From: Rhyzopertha dominica
Taxonomy: Eukaryota; Arthropoda; Insecta; Coleoptera; Bostrichidae
Length of the DNA: 64,000 nt
Assembly: GCA_025024175.1 (NCBI GenBank)
Contig: QCXZ01000001.1
Coordinates: 2,418,001-2,482,000 of the forward strand
Direction: 5' to 3'
The first letter of the stretch is position 1; each line of letters opens with the position of its first letter. Shown piece by piece: positions 53,201 to 59,740 of this stretch. A program made the position numbers and the translations under genes. The notes under the pieces were generated by a model. It was not told the origin of the DNA and did no database searches. It saw nothing but the letters and a program-made list of their open reading frames with translations.

Positions 53201-56200
53201 AAAGTTTCTGTTACTAAAAGATTAAGACACGATCATGCAGTGCTCATAACATCAAAAAAACCATGCGTTGTTTCAAGAGATATTTTTCGCAGATCTAGAG
53301 AGCGCTTGTGCTGATAAGGCACACTATTACTTTCGGCAAGTGTCAAGATTACACATTCAGGCTCTTGTTGACAATTCTTGAAGATATAATAAAAAAAAAT
53401 CGTAATAAATTTTTAATAGTCTAAAATATTATCTGGATATTTCTCATCTTCCGTCACAGAAGTGATAAAAGTAGTATCCTTATTTTATTTATGGGCCATC
53501 AAAAATGTTTGCTTTTAATTTTGAGCAATTAAAATCAAGATCCTATAAACACAAAAATAGAGATATCTTAACATCCACCTTGTATGTAATTTTGTTCATA
53601 AGTAACCCTATATGCGTTTGGTAAAGAACCTAGCTCATTCTCTTTATAAACGAGTTTACAAGATTACATTGCAAGGACCCTATAAAAAAACTTATTCATC
53701 CGAGTCATACTTTTGAAATCCCATTGCACTCATTAAACTAAAAATATTAGCGTAATAAACACATCATCCTCTTCACAAAATAGGAGGTTAGTCTTTCCCT
53801 CTTGTGCGATTTATGTTTCTTTTGTTGCAAGATTTCTTTATTTCCATCGGGAAGGTAGAAGTTAGGCGGTTCTCTGCCTAAACCATTAGATTTTTTGATT
53901 CAGTTTTTTTCGATTCATAGGAATTTTCTGTTTAAGATGTACGCAGTGGTCGTACAAATTTATCACTAAAACTCTGAACAGGTCTAGAATAGACGTAAGT
54001 TAGATTCTTCGAACTTATAATTTCTACAGACGTTAGAAAACGCATTGCCATCTTTTACATAGGTACTTTCTGACCAAATCAATAAAGAAGTTTAAATTTC
54101 TCTAATGATCTCAAACCTTCTTGACTTTTTATCAACATACTAACCTGATACTCGAACTCAAACAGAACAATAACAACAAATCGCGATAAATTTTTGCAGT
54201 AAACATCTACAGCTATTTTCGAGCTTTGACGACAATGAGCATGCAACGGATTTGTTGATCACGCTCACAAGCTCAAAAAAATACCGCTTATCCTTGAGAG
54301 ACTTGAAATCAGTAATTTTAAATTAGTTAACAATAGTTTATAAATCCCATGCAACAGAAAAAAATCAATTTTGTTGGCGTGTCCTTTTTCAAAGTAAACG
54401 TCACTGTATCTCGATCCAACAAAATATGTTAAAATTTTAGGAAGATAGTGCCTATGTTTGTTGTCTTAAAAACTAGGCAACAAAATCATATGAAAGAAGC
54501 GGCACAATTACTGACGATTATCGGAAAGTTCGGCTTGGTGTCCGGAAGAGACTTCATTAACTAGATCGGTAAGGAATATAACAGTATGTGCCATAAAACT
54601 GATTTTCCTTTCTTCATGGGGAGTAAGATTTTTTAAAAGCAACTCAGCTATATCTATTACTAAGGTTCTAAGACCTAGCTTAAAATTATACGAACAAAAT
54701 GCTTACAGTTCGAAATTAGAGATAAAGAAAACACGTTAAATCAAGATTGTTCCTCAATTGCACAAAGAAAAAAATAATAAAGTATGAAAAGACTATATAA
54801 AATCTGCATTTAAGATAACTGCTGTTAATTACTTTGAAATTTTCTAAACTTAACTGATCATTGACAAAAGTGGTTTGTGGGCGAAACCTCCATTTCCATT
54901 CCACAATAGAGTCTTCTTTAATAAATCTGCCTGCGGTCACAATCTTAAAATGTACCATCAACCTTAAAATAGCACGGCTTTAGGCTTTTTTCCTCTCACG
55001 TGACCTAAATTTTCGCGAACCGTGGGCGTATGTGTGCAAGACTGTTTATAATTTCAGTGACCCAATTAGATTTGAGTATGTTCTTGTCGACCCATTTTCA
55101 GAATAGAGTAAACAGTGGCATGCAAGAACTTAATACAAGATCCCTATCACTAGCGGTAGATATATCGATCAAAATTTAGTTGCTCGTTTAAGTACAGGAT
55201 TACATTTCCGTTCTTCGCAGCTTAGCAATCAACGGAAATCATGTTAGCTGGAAATTGCGCTCCAAACAGAAATTGAGATGGTAATACGCCGTACTGGTAT
55301 TTTAAAGGTAAAACTATTGGATATCATTTTGCTAATGTACTTATAAATTACATCGAGGAAATTGATTATTAATATATTTTTCTCGCAAAGAAGTAACATT
55401 CTGAATTTAAAGAAGCGCATATGGGTTGTTGGTAACGATAGACCATAAAATAAAAATCTTCTGTGTGGCTTAAAAGTGGTTTGGTGGGTTCTTGTAAAAA
55501 AATCAATGAAGAGAATACAAGGAAGTCGATTATATTTTTTTCATCAACATATAATTGTATAGTGCTGAATGATTTCTGTTCAAGAGGCGTCCGTATCTTC
55601 TACAAGTAATGGGTGGTTATCTAAGTAGAAATATCAGCATAGAATTCAACAATTTTGTAGTGAAAAACTATTAGCGGGCAGTACGACTTTTTCGATCTTT
55701 ATTCGAACGAAAATCATATTTATTTCATTAAAATAAAATCTCTCCTTTTTCTTCATCTAAATCTGTTCCCTGTATTTACACAGTCCTTTCCACTGTAGTT
55801 TGGTATTTAAGAGTTTATCTAATGTTAGACCCAAGCCTTACAATATCGGCTACGTACAATTCTCCATCAAGTAACTGTCATTTTGTGTTGGAGGTAAACG
55901 AGCTGTTTTGTAGTTTTACTTTATTGTATTAATGTGTAAACAGAAAATAAAGTTTTGGATGCTTCTTCTGCAATACATATTTGCATGGTTTGAAATGTTC
56001 TTAGAATAAAGATGTAGCAGTAAGATTAAAATATCGGTATCATCTGCTTTATCGCTTTCGAGGTGACATAATTAAATTTTCTTGAAAATAACTTCCCAGC
56101 ACATTAACAAAGCTTTGTGTATTTATAGTATTTTGTATTCTGGTGATGACCAATGGCGAATTTTTGTCAATCAATTAATCTCGTGCCTCTTACAGTTTTT

Positions 56201-57233
56201 ACATTCCCTTTTTTATTCCAATCAAAAACTTTGTCGCTTTTTTGCAACTACATGATTGTCACCGATGAACAATTGTTGAGTATACGTGTTAGAGGCTTAA
56301 ATCCATTTACCACAAGAAGACACTGACCACTTGATTCACTAAGTTAGAGAATGCTGTAATACCTGTGGAGGAGGTACTTATTTAATTTTTNATTTGANTC
56401 AAATTTTGATTGTTCGTTGTGATAGAAAACTAAGCCCACAATCAAACAAAAACAACAACAATTTCCCTTCTGTGTGTATAAGCAATTGTCCATTATGTTA
56501 TCTACACGTTCTTGGTATTGACAAAATGCAGTTGATCCACATTATTTCGTATAACCAATCGAGAGTGTAATATAGGTACTATATTTTCTTGTCTTGGTAA
56601 GCCTCCTACAATAACTGCTGCTTCAGTGCCAAACACAGATTAGTTAGCATTTACAGTCGTCAAATTGTAAAGCACCATCGCTCGAAGTGGGGCTGTCGGG
56701 TCACGTTTTAATAACACTTGCAAAATAGGTAATCGAGAAATTGGGACTCACGACATTGTAAACAGTCTTTCTTTTAGAAGTTAGGTGAATTTCACCAATT
56801 TTAAAGACGTGTGTTTGACTGACAATACCGAAACTACTTCGTGTACCAAAGAATTGCTTCCCTTTACATGATAAAAATCATTTATAAATGCGCGAAAAAA
56901 TTTAAATAATTTAAATTTTAACGGATACGTAAGCATGCCATTTAGTAATGTAGCTGGGCGAACTTCAAAATGTTACAAGCGTGATCGCAGCGCAAATTAA
57001 GTATTACGAACACCATAAAGTTGGGCGTAACTTGCATACTACTAGATTTTATCACCTCATTTTAACCGCGTATTAAAATTGAAATGATCTACCTGCTCGT
57101 TTTCTAAGTGTAATGCCACATGCCAAACGGTGAATGCTATTCTGTAAAGGAGCCTTTCTGTGATATGGGTATGACCATTATTGTCCATTCGACACTTGCA
57201 GCAACAGGTAACAGAATCTTGTTTTGCAGGCAT
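17057..57233 (-). CDS. tensin, 5' half, seven candidate exons
   Basis: Tensin links integrin-bound actin filaments to signalling at focal adhesions through a catalytically dead PTP-like domain, a C2 domain and C-terminal SH2 and PTB domains. Exons recognised here give the PTP-like domain ([52 protein letters not shown]) and the C2 start ([34 protein letters not shown]). The usual HCX5R phosphatase signature is HSRGSKDK, with Ser for Cys and Lys for Arg, so no phosphatase activity is expected. Splice phases agree across the first six exons. One C2 exon before the last exon is missing, and the SH2/PTB exons are outside the window. Introns are 2-12 kb and packed with transposons. Confidence 0.93.
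17237..19430. other. tensin intron sequence without recognised elements
   Basis: AT-rich with several ambiguous bases at 17408-17473. The expected C2 exon of tensin should lie between here and 25131 but no candidate was found by eye. Confidence 0.5.
19431..20083 (+). pseudogene. Tc1-like transposase, internally deleted, with an intron
   Basis: It starts at ATG 19431 ([24 protein letters not shown]), a helix-turn-helix start, followed by a second DNA-binding block [20 protein letters not shown] with [13 protein letters not shown] 62-bp GT-AG intron at 19709-19770 separates AYN from [13 protein letters not shown]. The text then jumps to [18 protein letters not shown] and [17 protein letters not shown]. 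This retains the final catalytic Glu (SPIETLW) but has lost the first Asp and most of the second Asp motif, about 100 residues. Extra frameshifts and a stop after GF are present. The C-terminal [17 protein letters not shown] ends at 20083. No confident terminal inverted repeats were found. Confidence 0.82.
19709..19770 (+). other. spliceosomal intron inside Tc1-like transposase
   Basis: A 62-bp segment runs from donor GTAAAA to acceptor ATTATCTAG. Removing it restores the continuity usual in Tc1 relatives between the DNA-binding domain and the catalytic domain. Confidence 0.65.
20084..21009. other. stretch without a recognised gene
   Basis: AT-rich tensin intron. The segment 20300-20460 is less AT-rich but shows no family resemblance. 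Three ambiguous bases lie at 20755-20784. Confidence 0.5.
21010..21605 (-). pseudogene. YqaJ-type (lambda exonuclease-like) nuclease relic
   Basis: The minus-strand reading begins [17 protein letters not shown] (about 21605-21550). It continues through [20 protein letters not shown] and [20 protein letters not shown] (to 21158), then after a one-base shift in a T-run reads [22 protein letters not shown] to 21010. The Asp of SPDG and Glu/Lys of EIK form the PD-(D/E)xK nuclease core. The order of blocks matches YqaJ viral-recombinase domains, which are common in insect transposon-derived multigene families. About 200 aa is present, with one frameshift and no clear start. The host element and its ends were not identified. 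Confidence 0.82.
21606..22969 (+). other. unassigned region with three consecutive plus-strand open frames
   Basis: Open frames at 22033-22341, 22353-22571 and 22578-22841 follow each other on the plus strand. The second ([20 protein letters not shown]) and third ([16 protein letters not shown]) vaguely recall the protease-to-RT junction of LTR retroelement polyproteins, but no catalytic DTG or YxDD is present. The end at about 22784-22826 repeats text found at about 3275-3325. This might be a decayed retroelement and cannot be assigned. Confidence 0.3.
22969..24960 (+). mobile_element. mariner relic split by a LINE insertion
   Basis: The left piece, about 22969-23015, encodes [14 protein letters not shown]. 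The right piece, about 24731-24960, encodes [26 protein letters not shown]. Both resemble the N-terminal DNA-binding part of a mariner transposase. The same sequence is uninterrupted at 59501-59740, which acts as an empty-site comparison. The intervening 1.7 kb is the LINE at 23020-24728. A 10-bp direct duplication GTAACTTGAT lies at 24731-24750. The element is a fragment with no catalytic domain. Confidence 0.78.
23020..24728 (-). pseudogene. non-LTR retrotransposon (LINE), 5'-truncated
   Basis: Minus-strand reverse transcriptase: [50 protein letters not shown] (motif A), [20 protein letters not shown] (motif B) and [11 protein letters not shown] at motif C, where YADD has become YAYD. One frameshift near 23930 leads into the C-terminal region [20 protein letters not shown]...NSLPNNLK, stopping at 23241. 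The 3' end is marked by a TTA/TAA-repeat tail at 23020-23040. The 5' endonuclease half is absent, as expected for 5' truncation. The pattern suggests the Jockey/CR1 side of LINEs; the clade is not certain. Confidence 0.88.
25132..25295 (-). CDS. tensin exon, start of C2 domain
   Basis: Acceptor CCAACAG and donor CAG|GTGAGT bound 164 nt. The first base completes the Arg codon begun in the 27311 exon. The translation [15 protein letters not shown], then [20 protein letters not shown] and [17 protein letters not shown], matches tensin C2 closely. It ends with one base of a split codon. Confidence 0.94.
25665..26103 (-). mobile_element. internally deleted mariner-like element, about 435 bp
   Basis: Inverted ends (GGGCTGGTTTCTTTCTGTTG at 25667, inverted with small differences at 26101) are flanked by TA on each side. 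The minus-strand interior reads [20 protein letters not shown] and [19 protein letters not shown], then a frameshifted [13 protein letters not shown] block. These are typical of a mariner transposase DNA-binding half and linker. The catalytic half is missing. It is a deletion derivative, perhaps once mobilised in trans. Confidence 0.85.
26104..27310. other. tensin intron with one candidate plus-strand micro-exon
   Basis: The acceptor TTTTTGTTTCAG at 26180 and donor GTAAGT at 26230 bound 49 nt (26181-26229) that are open in one frame ([16 protein letters not shown]). Nothing else was recognised. A short ATT/TTA microsatellite lies at about 27038-27058. Confidence 0.3.
27311..27460 (-). CDS. 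tensin exon, PTP-like domain P-loop and following helices
   Basis: Acceptor ATTTTTCAG and donor GAG|GTAAAA bound 150 nt. It encodes [20 protein letters not shown] and [19 protein letters not shown], nearly colinear with the tensin PTP domain. It completes an Arg codon from the previous exon and splits an Arg codon with the next. The residue expected to be the phosphatase P-loop Arg is Lys. Confidence 0.95.
27461..28526. other. tensin intron sequence without recognised elements
   Basis: AT-rich, two ambiguous bases, no motif seen. Confidence 0.5.
28527..28538 (+). repeat. 12-bp target-site duplication, left copy
   Basis: AACAATAGTTAT, repeated exactly at 29037-29048 immediately after the retrozyme. 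Confidence 0.9.
28541..28684 (+). repeat. retrozyme direct repeat, copy 1
   Basis: 144 bp identical to 28893-29036. Confidence 0.95.
28726..28827 (+). ncRNA. type I hammerhead self-cleaving ribozyme
   Basis: All conserved parts are present in order. The inner stem I strand ACTGCA (28754-28759) is followed by core CTGATGA (28760-28766), stem II GCTGT-AATG-ACAGC (28767-28780), GAAA (28781-28784), short stem III ATAG-TA-CTAT (28784-28793), C28794 as the predicted cleavage site, and TGCAGT (28795-28800) pairing exactly with ACTGCA. An asymmetric internal loop then leads to a 19-bp outer stem I (28726-28744 with 28809-28827) with only one mismatch and one wobble. The bulges in stem I are where tertiary contacts form in natural hammerheads. 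In the retrozyme cycle it would cut multimeric transcripts into 352-nt monomers. Confidence 0.94.
28893..29036 (+). repeat. retrozyme direct repeat, copy 2
   Basis: 144 bp identical to 28541-28684, followed directly by the right target-site duplication. Confidence 0.95.
29037..29048 (+). repeat. 12-bp target-site duplication, right copy
   Basis: Exact copy of 28527-28538. Confidence 0.9.
29049..29868. other. tensin intron sequence without recognised elements
   Basis: No gene-like reading. Open frames overlapping the next exon on the plus strand are its antisense. Confidence 0.5.
29869..30041 (-). CDS. tensin exon, PTP-like domain centre
   Basis: Acceptor TTGTTTTAG and donor AAG|GTAGGA bound 173 nt. 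It encodes [31 protein letters not shown] and [17 protein letters not shown]. The last residues form the start of the phosphatase signature, with Ser where active enzymes have Cys. Phase 0 in, phase 2 out. Confidence 0.95.
30042..30849. other. unassigned, partly less AT-rich region
   Basis: 30170-30680 is less AT-rich. It has opposing open frames (30178-30474 plus; 30169-30363 minus) without recognised domains. It may be a decayed repeat. Confidence 0.35.
30850..32530 (-). pseudogene. Penelope-like element copy A, truncated
   Basis: Minus-strand reading from right to left: a 5' region at about 31810-32530 shared with copy B, a PKPNVTSEE block near 31670, reverse-transcriptase fingers [20 protein letters not shown] (31440-31370), palm motif [13 protein letters not shown] (31265-31225), then [19 protein letters not shown] (31050-31000). 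There the catalytic YVDD has become YVHD. Frameshifts are many, and motif B is decayed. The GIY-YIG domain is absent on the 3' side, so the copy is truncated there. No ribozyme-like motif was seen at that end. Confidence 0.85.
31810..32530 (-). repeat. PLE 5' region, copy A
   Basis: Closely similar in the same orientation to about 34965-35670, including ACGGGCCTCTAT, TCCGCCGTAAATAAAATGCT and CTCAAAAGTCAG-type blocks. Divergence rises toward the right end. Confidence 0.85.
32650..32900 (+). pseudogene. LINE endonuclease fragment
   Basis: At about 32738-32800 the plus strand reads [13 protein letters not shown], the AP-endonuclease motif of non-LTR retrotransposons (catalytic Glu in ITETW). 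Frames break on both sides. The following block, about 32795-32850, recurs with changes at about 36828-36885 (GTGGGACCAAAAATATT..). Confidence 0.65.
33100..33131 (-). ncRNA. hammerhead-like remnant at PLE-B 3' end
   Basis: The minus strand reads GCC-CTGACGA-(17 nt)-GAAAGCTT-GGC. The core CUGANGA, GAA, a palindromic stem III AGCU and a three-base-pair stem I GCC/GGC fit the minimal hammerhead known from PLEs. Stem II pairs only AGG/CCU, so activity is doubtful. Confidence 0.5.
33380..34366 (-). pseudogene. PLE-B RT thumb plus GIY-YIG endonuclease
   Basis: A 328-residue uninterrupted reading. The N-terminal part has the PLE post-palm motif [20 protein letters not shown] (about residues 24-43) and [15 protein letters not shown]. 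The C-terminal endonuclease begins [20 protein letters not shown] (GIY-YIG signature as IVY...YVG), then [13 protein letters not shown] with the conserved Arg, and [19 protein letters not shown] with the catalytic Glu. In PLEs this nuclease nicks target DNA for primed reverse transcription. The domain looks intact, but the upstream RT lacks motifs B and C, so the gene is defective. Confidence 0.9.
34965..35670 (-). repeat. PLE 5' region, copy B
   Basis: Partner of 31810-32530. It contains a 107-codon open frame on the minus strand (35334-35011) that is broken in copy A. Its conservation and role are unknown. Confidence 0.8.
35979..36661 (+). other. candidate multi-exon plus-strand transcript inside tensin intron
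   Basis: Five acceptor-donor pairs lie in a row: 35979-36056 (TTGTTTCAG...CACT|GTGAGT), 36117-36149 (TTTGTTTCAG...GGG|GTGAGT), 36331-36346 or -36352 (CGTTTTCAG...AAGT|GTAAGT), 36430-36490 (TTTGTTTCAG...CATG|GTAGGA) and 36588-36661 (TGTTCGCAG...AAAG|GTAGGT). Introns of about 60-180 bp are normal for insects. The last two exons join in frame to an open reading ([20 protein letters not shown], then [20 protein letters not shown]). The first exon is open after a stop ([20 protein letters not shown]). No known domain was recognised. It could be a small gene, a non-coding RNA antisense to tensin, or part of a larger transcript. Confidence 0.45.
36662..37594. other. tensin intron, one short dispersed repeat
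   Basis: About 36828-36885 repeats a segment next to the LINE endonuclease fragment at 32795-32850, so it may be a second fragment of that LINE. The rest is unassigned. Confidence 0.45.
37595..37819 (-). CDS. tensin exon, start of PTP-like domain
   Basis: Acceptor CTCCTTTCCAG and donor ATATG|GTATGT bound exactly 75 codons in phase 0. After a low-complexity lead ([20 protein letters not shown]) the exon encodes [20 protein letters not shown], then a helix ending [11 protein letters not shown]. This is the canonical tensin/PTP start (DLTYVTERII.. ML..KHGDNY). An alternative translation start could lie inside this exon at either Met. Confidence 0.95.
38140..38475 (+). pseudogene. Penelope-like element fragment, RT palm
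   Basis: The plus-strand reading [20 protein letters not shown] (about 38177-38240) is the PLE RT motif B. After frame changes DVDNNFLMW (about 38313-38340) matches motif C with both Asp codons partly changed, and [18 protein letters not shown] (about 38400-38455) is the post-palm motif. Both ends are truncated and no GIY-YIG is present. The orientation is opposite to the neighbouring copies. Confidence 0.78.
38845..38858 (-). repeat. 14-bp target-site duplication of PLE copy F, left
   Basis: GAAACAAAATAGTA. The partner 41538-41551 is GAAACAAAGTAGTA with one mismatch. Confidence 0.75.
38859..39112 (-). repeat. PLE copy F terminal direct repeat (pseudo-LTR), 3'
   Basis: About 254 bp matching 41285-41537 in the same orientation with scattered substitutions. 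It contains the hammerhead-like motif 38991-38956. Confidence 0.85.
38956..38991 (-). ncRNA. hammerhead-like motif in PLE-F 3' pseudo-LTR
   Basis: The minus strand reads CTGAAGA, then GGTG...CACC as stem II around an 11-nt loop, then GAAAGCTT with palindromic stem III AGCT. This fits the minimal PLE hammerhead. Stem I does not pair well, so it is probably inactive. The same motif is repeated at 41412-41377. Confidence 0.6.
41285..41537 (-). repeat. PLE copy F terminal direct repeat (pseudo-LTR), 5'
   Basis: Direct partner of 38859-39112. Confidence 0.85.
41377..41412 (-). ncRNA. hammerhead-like motif in PLE-F 5' pseudo-LTR
   Basis: Same core, stem II and GAAAGCTT as 38956-38991. Confidence 0.6.
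41538..41551 (-). repeat. 14-bp target-site duplication of PLE copy F, right
   Basis: GAAACAAAGTAGTA, one difference from 38845-38858. Confidence 0.75.
41552..42439. other. tensin intron sequence without recognised elements
   Basis: No family resemblance seen. Confidence 0.5.
42545..43560 (+). pseudogene. Penelope-like element copy C, RT joined to GIY-YIG by deletion
   Basis: The reading [60 protein letters not shown] (motif A) and [20 protein letters not shown] (motif B) is uninterrupted to 43264. There a TAG (43265-43267) replaces the Trp usual before FRYLDDTFT (motif C, intact YLDD). The text then jumps, with a frameshift, straight into the middle of the endonuclease: [37 protein letters not shown] and, after another shift, [15 protein letters not shown] with the catalytic Glu. 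The post-palm region and GIY-YIG strands are deleted. GC content is clearly higher than in the neighbouring PLEs, which suggests a different lineage or a younger arrival. The N-terminus is absent. Confidence 0.92.
43605..43650 (+). ncRNA. PLE-type minimal hammerhead ribozyme
   Basis: CTGAGGA (43613-43619) is followed by stem II GACAC (43621-43625) with GTGTC (43634-43638), five Watson-Crick pairs. GAAACGTC (43639-43646) has the palindromic stem III ACGU typical of PLE hammerheads, and cleavage is predicted after C43646. Stem I pairs CTT (43610-43612) with AAG (43647-43649). Core and stem II are perfect; the weak stem I suggests dimer-dependent or lost activity. It lies about 40 nt beyond the PLE copy C coding remnant. 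Confidence 0.75.
43690..47464. other. tensin intron, one possible MITE
   Basis: 44637-45515 starts with CAGGGTCAG and ends with a CACCCTG flanked by TA, hinting at weak inverted ends like those of the mariner at 3373. The inner match is poor. Other open frames (43876-44109, 46134-46326, 46822-47191) show no motif. Confidence 0.35.
47465..48830 (-). pseudogene. non-LTR retrotransposon (LINE) RT and C-terminus
   Basis: Right to left on the minus strand: [16 protein letters not shown] (about 48730-48685), a GISLL-like fingers block, [23 protein letters not shown] (motif B, about 48275-48240), [19 protein letters not shown] (motif C YADD intact, about 48180-48125), and a C-terminal tail [20 protein letters not shown] (47645-47590) reaching GRxxP-type text near 47520. 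The tail WxxHxxRM is common in LINE families. Frames change repeatedly. The endonuclease half is missing. It differs from the LINE at 23020-24728 in motif B and C-terminus. Confidence 0.82.
48831..49784. other. tensin intron sequence without recognised elements
   Basis: The interval 49341-49782 has long minus-strand open frames leading into the next exon donor, probably incidental. Confidence 0.45.
49785..49829 (-). CDS. candidate tensin micro-exon, 15 codons
   Basis: Acceptor CTGTTGTTGCAG and donor AAG|GTATGA bound 45 nt, [17 protein letters not shown]-richer than its surroundings. It enters and leaves in phase 0, exactly compatible with the 57093 exon upstream and the 37595 exon downstream. 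There is no domain homology, so assignment to tensin rests on position, strand and phase. Confidence 0.5.
49830..57092. other. large tensin intron, mostly unassigned
   Basis: No transposon or gene was recognised over about 7 kb apart from a possible plus-strand micro-exon at 52340-52366 (TTTGTTTCAG...TTG|GTAAGT, 27 nt). The open frame at 52505-52738 has no motif. First introns of this size often hold enhancers; none can be pointed to. Confidence 0.45.
57093..57233 (-). CDS. candidate first coding exon of tensin
   Basis: ATG at 57233-57231 opens 47 codons ([20 protein letters not shown], then [20 protein letters not shown]), ending at donor CAG|GTAGAT in phase 0. A Cys cluster (CCCKC) and a hydrophobic helix follow the start. 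An in-frame TTG lies nine bases upstream, but ATG is preferred. It sits about 250-450 bp from the GC-rich promoter candidate and fits the phase of the next two exons. No homology was recognised, so it could also be an unrelated open frame. Confidence 0.45.
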
Positions 57234-57479
57234 TTTCGTCAAAGAACTTCCCCGCTAACGCTTCAGTAATTTAACAACTGGATCACTTTTTCAACAATTT
57301 CAACAATTATTTTTAACACGTTATACTTTTATACCGAGTAGTTTCGCATTACATCGATTTCGTTTAGATATGTACGGTTTTATGAGGGAATGAGCAAATC
57401 GAATTTAAAGCACGTTCCTCGCAGTCTGTAGCAACTTCATCACAGATATTTTGACGTATTCGCGATAGAAATTTAAGTA

Positions 57480-57680
57480 AACGGCACAGCCGAAAAGGCC
57501 GGTCGTCCGAGGTCGGACACGCCCGCAGCCTGCAACCCGGTATTTCCTCTGCAACATCGTCTATTTTTCCTGCGGATCCTATCCGCCGCCACGTCGGAGG
57601 GCGGCGATGCACCCCGATTGTGCACAATCTTCCTTGGCGCCCAGGGGTCGCTATGGCAACGGGGAAATACAGACTTGGGG
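57480..57680 (-). promoter_or_regulatory. GC-rich, CpG-rich promoter candidate
   Basis: About 200 bp with far higher GC and CpG than the rest of the window, placed just upstream of the proposed first tensin exon. It contains runs such as CCGCCGCCACGTCGGAGGGC. A minus-strand open frame (57627-57364) covers part of it and may be a 5' untranslated upstream frame. No TATA box or initiator was assigned. Confidence 0.45.
57647..57660 (+). promoter_or_regulatory. RFX-type X-box
   Basis: GTCGCTATGGCAAC fits all 14 positions of the X-box consensus RYYNYYATRRNRAC bound by RFX transcription factors. Its position inside the CpG-rich block upstream of a candidate first exon makes it a plausible functional site. 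It could drive the tensin transcript or a divergent plus-strand gene to the right. Confidence 0.5.
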
Positions 57681-57879
57681 ACGCGCTAAATAAAACATTT
57701 TCATGAATTTGTTACAAGTTTTGAGGGGCGTTTAGAAAAGAACAGATAGGATGAGGTGATGGGGCGATTGCTCTTTAATTATGCAAAAGCTGCGTTTTGT
57801 TGAACATTTTTGCTAGGATTTGAAATTTCGGAAACGGAGTATTTTATTTACACAAACAAAAAAGAGAAGAAACAGCTAT

Positions 57880-58710
57880 TGTAACTTTATTACTTCCTGC
57901 AGCATCAATGCCATAGTATCCGATTTCTCGAAGCTTCCTCCAAACAGTGCCCTTGTTTTAAAACCATTTAAATGAGAACATTTCATTGTACACAAAGCCC
58001 AAAATCGTTCAATTATCATTTTTCAGAACAAAATCTATATTTTCATTCTTCATATATGATGTCACAATACCTCGATAATGAACACTTGCCAAGTCAGGCC
58101 AAAATAACACGTTTTTTCTACTAATCCCCTGAGTGAAGGGAACTAGCTAGGTATACTTGTAATGTGACCCAATATGAGAGCCCGAAATTTCACCATTTCC
58201 ACTAATAGCGCCCCAGACGAGATATTTTTAGAAAAATTTGCAGTAACTTTATCATCATATTTTACTTTACTAAGATCAGATGCATGATAACATTTTCGTT
58301 TTGGAATATGCAATGGATCAGCTGGCACGTACGTCTCATCATCAAGAACTTTACGAAGACCAGATTAGTACATTTTTCGGTACGCTGTTTTTGCTCGTGT
58401 TTTTTTTGGTTTTTACTTATTTAGGAGCCTTTGGTTTGACACGCCCTTTAATGCCCAATTTTTTTGCTTCTATATCGGACAGAGTGGATTTTGGTAGATG
58501 CAGTCGTTTCGCTTCTACACGCACCGACATTGAAGGGTTGCTTTCGAAGATCCTTAAAGCAGCACGCAACGTTTTTGGGGTAGCTGGTCTAAGTGGCTTA
58601 CCAGGAATTGCTTTATACGCAGTTTTCCCCTTAAGTTTATACCTTCTTAATATGGTGTATATGGTAGTAAATCGAGCTTTTTCTTCCCGTACAAAATGCT
58701 AGACACTAAG
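57880..58710 (-). pseudogene. IS630/Tc1-family transposase relic
   Basis: The minus-strand N-terminal part reads TPKTLRAALRIFESNPSMSV then RVEAKRLHLPKSTLSDI, a helix-turn-helix. After a stop and frameshift come KVLDDETYVPADPLHIPKRK (first catalytic Asp), LSKVKYDDKVTANFS, then LFWPDLASVHYRGIVTSYMK (second Asp) and, after a small deletion removing the usual NPPN..ELRP block, IERFWALC (final Glu). Relatives of this type have DD37E-like spacing; the deletion prevents measuring it here. No inverted repeats were found. Confidence 0.75.
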
Positions 58711-59500
58711 ACCATTTTTTGGTCGGCGTGATTGAAATAATAATGCACAACCCTTTTAGCTAACTGGTTCATTTTCGTTTCTTGTCATTTTGCACACATA
58801 TATTTAAAATAGAATTCTACACAAATATAACATGAACGCACAAGTTGACATACGATTTTTGTTGTTTTTCTTACGTCAAATTGAATGGCCGGCTTGATAG
58901 CATCCCTTAAATAAAAGAGATCTAAAAACGATAAATTATCAGCATAAATTTGCATGCAAAGTGTTCAATTTAATTACACATGTAAAAAATGCACAATACA
59001 GAACAATTTGAAAACAAATTATTATAGTGCAATAGGTGCAAACTGAGAAGTAATGGAAAAAATACTCCTCTAAACTTAATCAGAACGAACAGTTTTGGGT
59101 TACAATGAAAATTGCAGTGCACACAGTAAAAAAAACATAATATGATGAAATATGGGATTAGATATAACAATTGCCATGGATAAAAAATAATTTGTCTGGA
59201 ACATTCCAATATTCGCAATACTTAACCATCATGTTTCAGTTTGCTTTCGAAACTGATTCCATTATGTTCCATAGCAGAGAAAATATTTATAAAACAAAAA
59301 TACCTATAATATGCAGATAATTACTTTCTTATTGTCATTTCTCTGTACTATGCATTTTTTGAAGTTTGTTTTGGAGTCATTGAATAAAAATCAACTTTTA
59401 AAAAACTTCATTATATTTTTTGTTTCGTTCGTTTTTGTTGTTTGTCAGTACCGACTCCTCCCGTACTTGACCAGTTTTGACAAAAGCATGCAATTCAGTA
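58711..59500. other. flanking sequence without a recognised gene
   Basis: AT-rich; the open frames 58970-59218 and 59311-59553 look incidental. Confidence 0.45.
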
Positions 59501-59740
59501 ATTCACGGTGCATTACAAGAAGCTTGACAGGACTCGTTTCAACAGTAACTTGATGGAGTAAGCGTCCCAGAGCGTTGGAGTAGTTTTAAAGACGACCGCA
59601 CAAGTTGGAGACCTCATACTGCTACCGACAACACTTTTGCTGCTATTGTGGCTACTGGAAGAAGACAAATGCTAAAAGGCAAATGTATTTGTCTTCTTTG
59701 TACAAAATTTAAATGCATGATACCAAAAGTGTAGGCTTGA
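59501..59740 (+). pseudogene. mariner transposase fragment, uninterrupted copy
   Basis: Continuous homologue of the mariner relic at 22969-24960, running from ATTCACGGTG through TAACTTGATGGAGT and GGAGACCTCATACTGCTACC to AAATGCATGAT. It lacks the LINE and therefore shows the pre-insertion arrangement. Coding is broken by stops, and no terminal repeats were seen. Confidence 0.78.

Noticed and set aside
58280..58702. 140-codon plus-strand frame with apparent membrane segments
   Set aside because: Antisense of the IS630/Tc1-family transposase relic, which shows ordered catalytic motifs.
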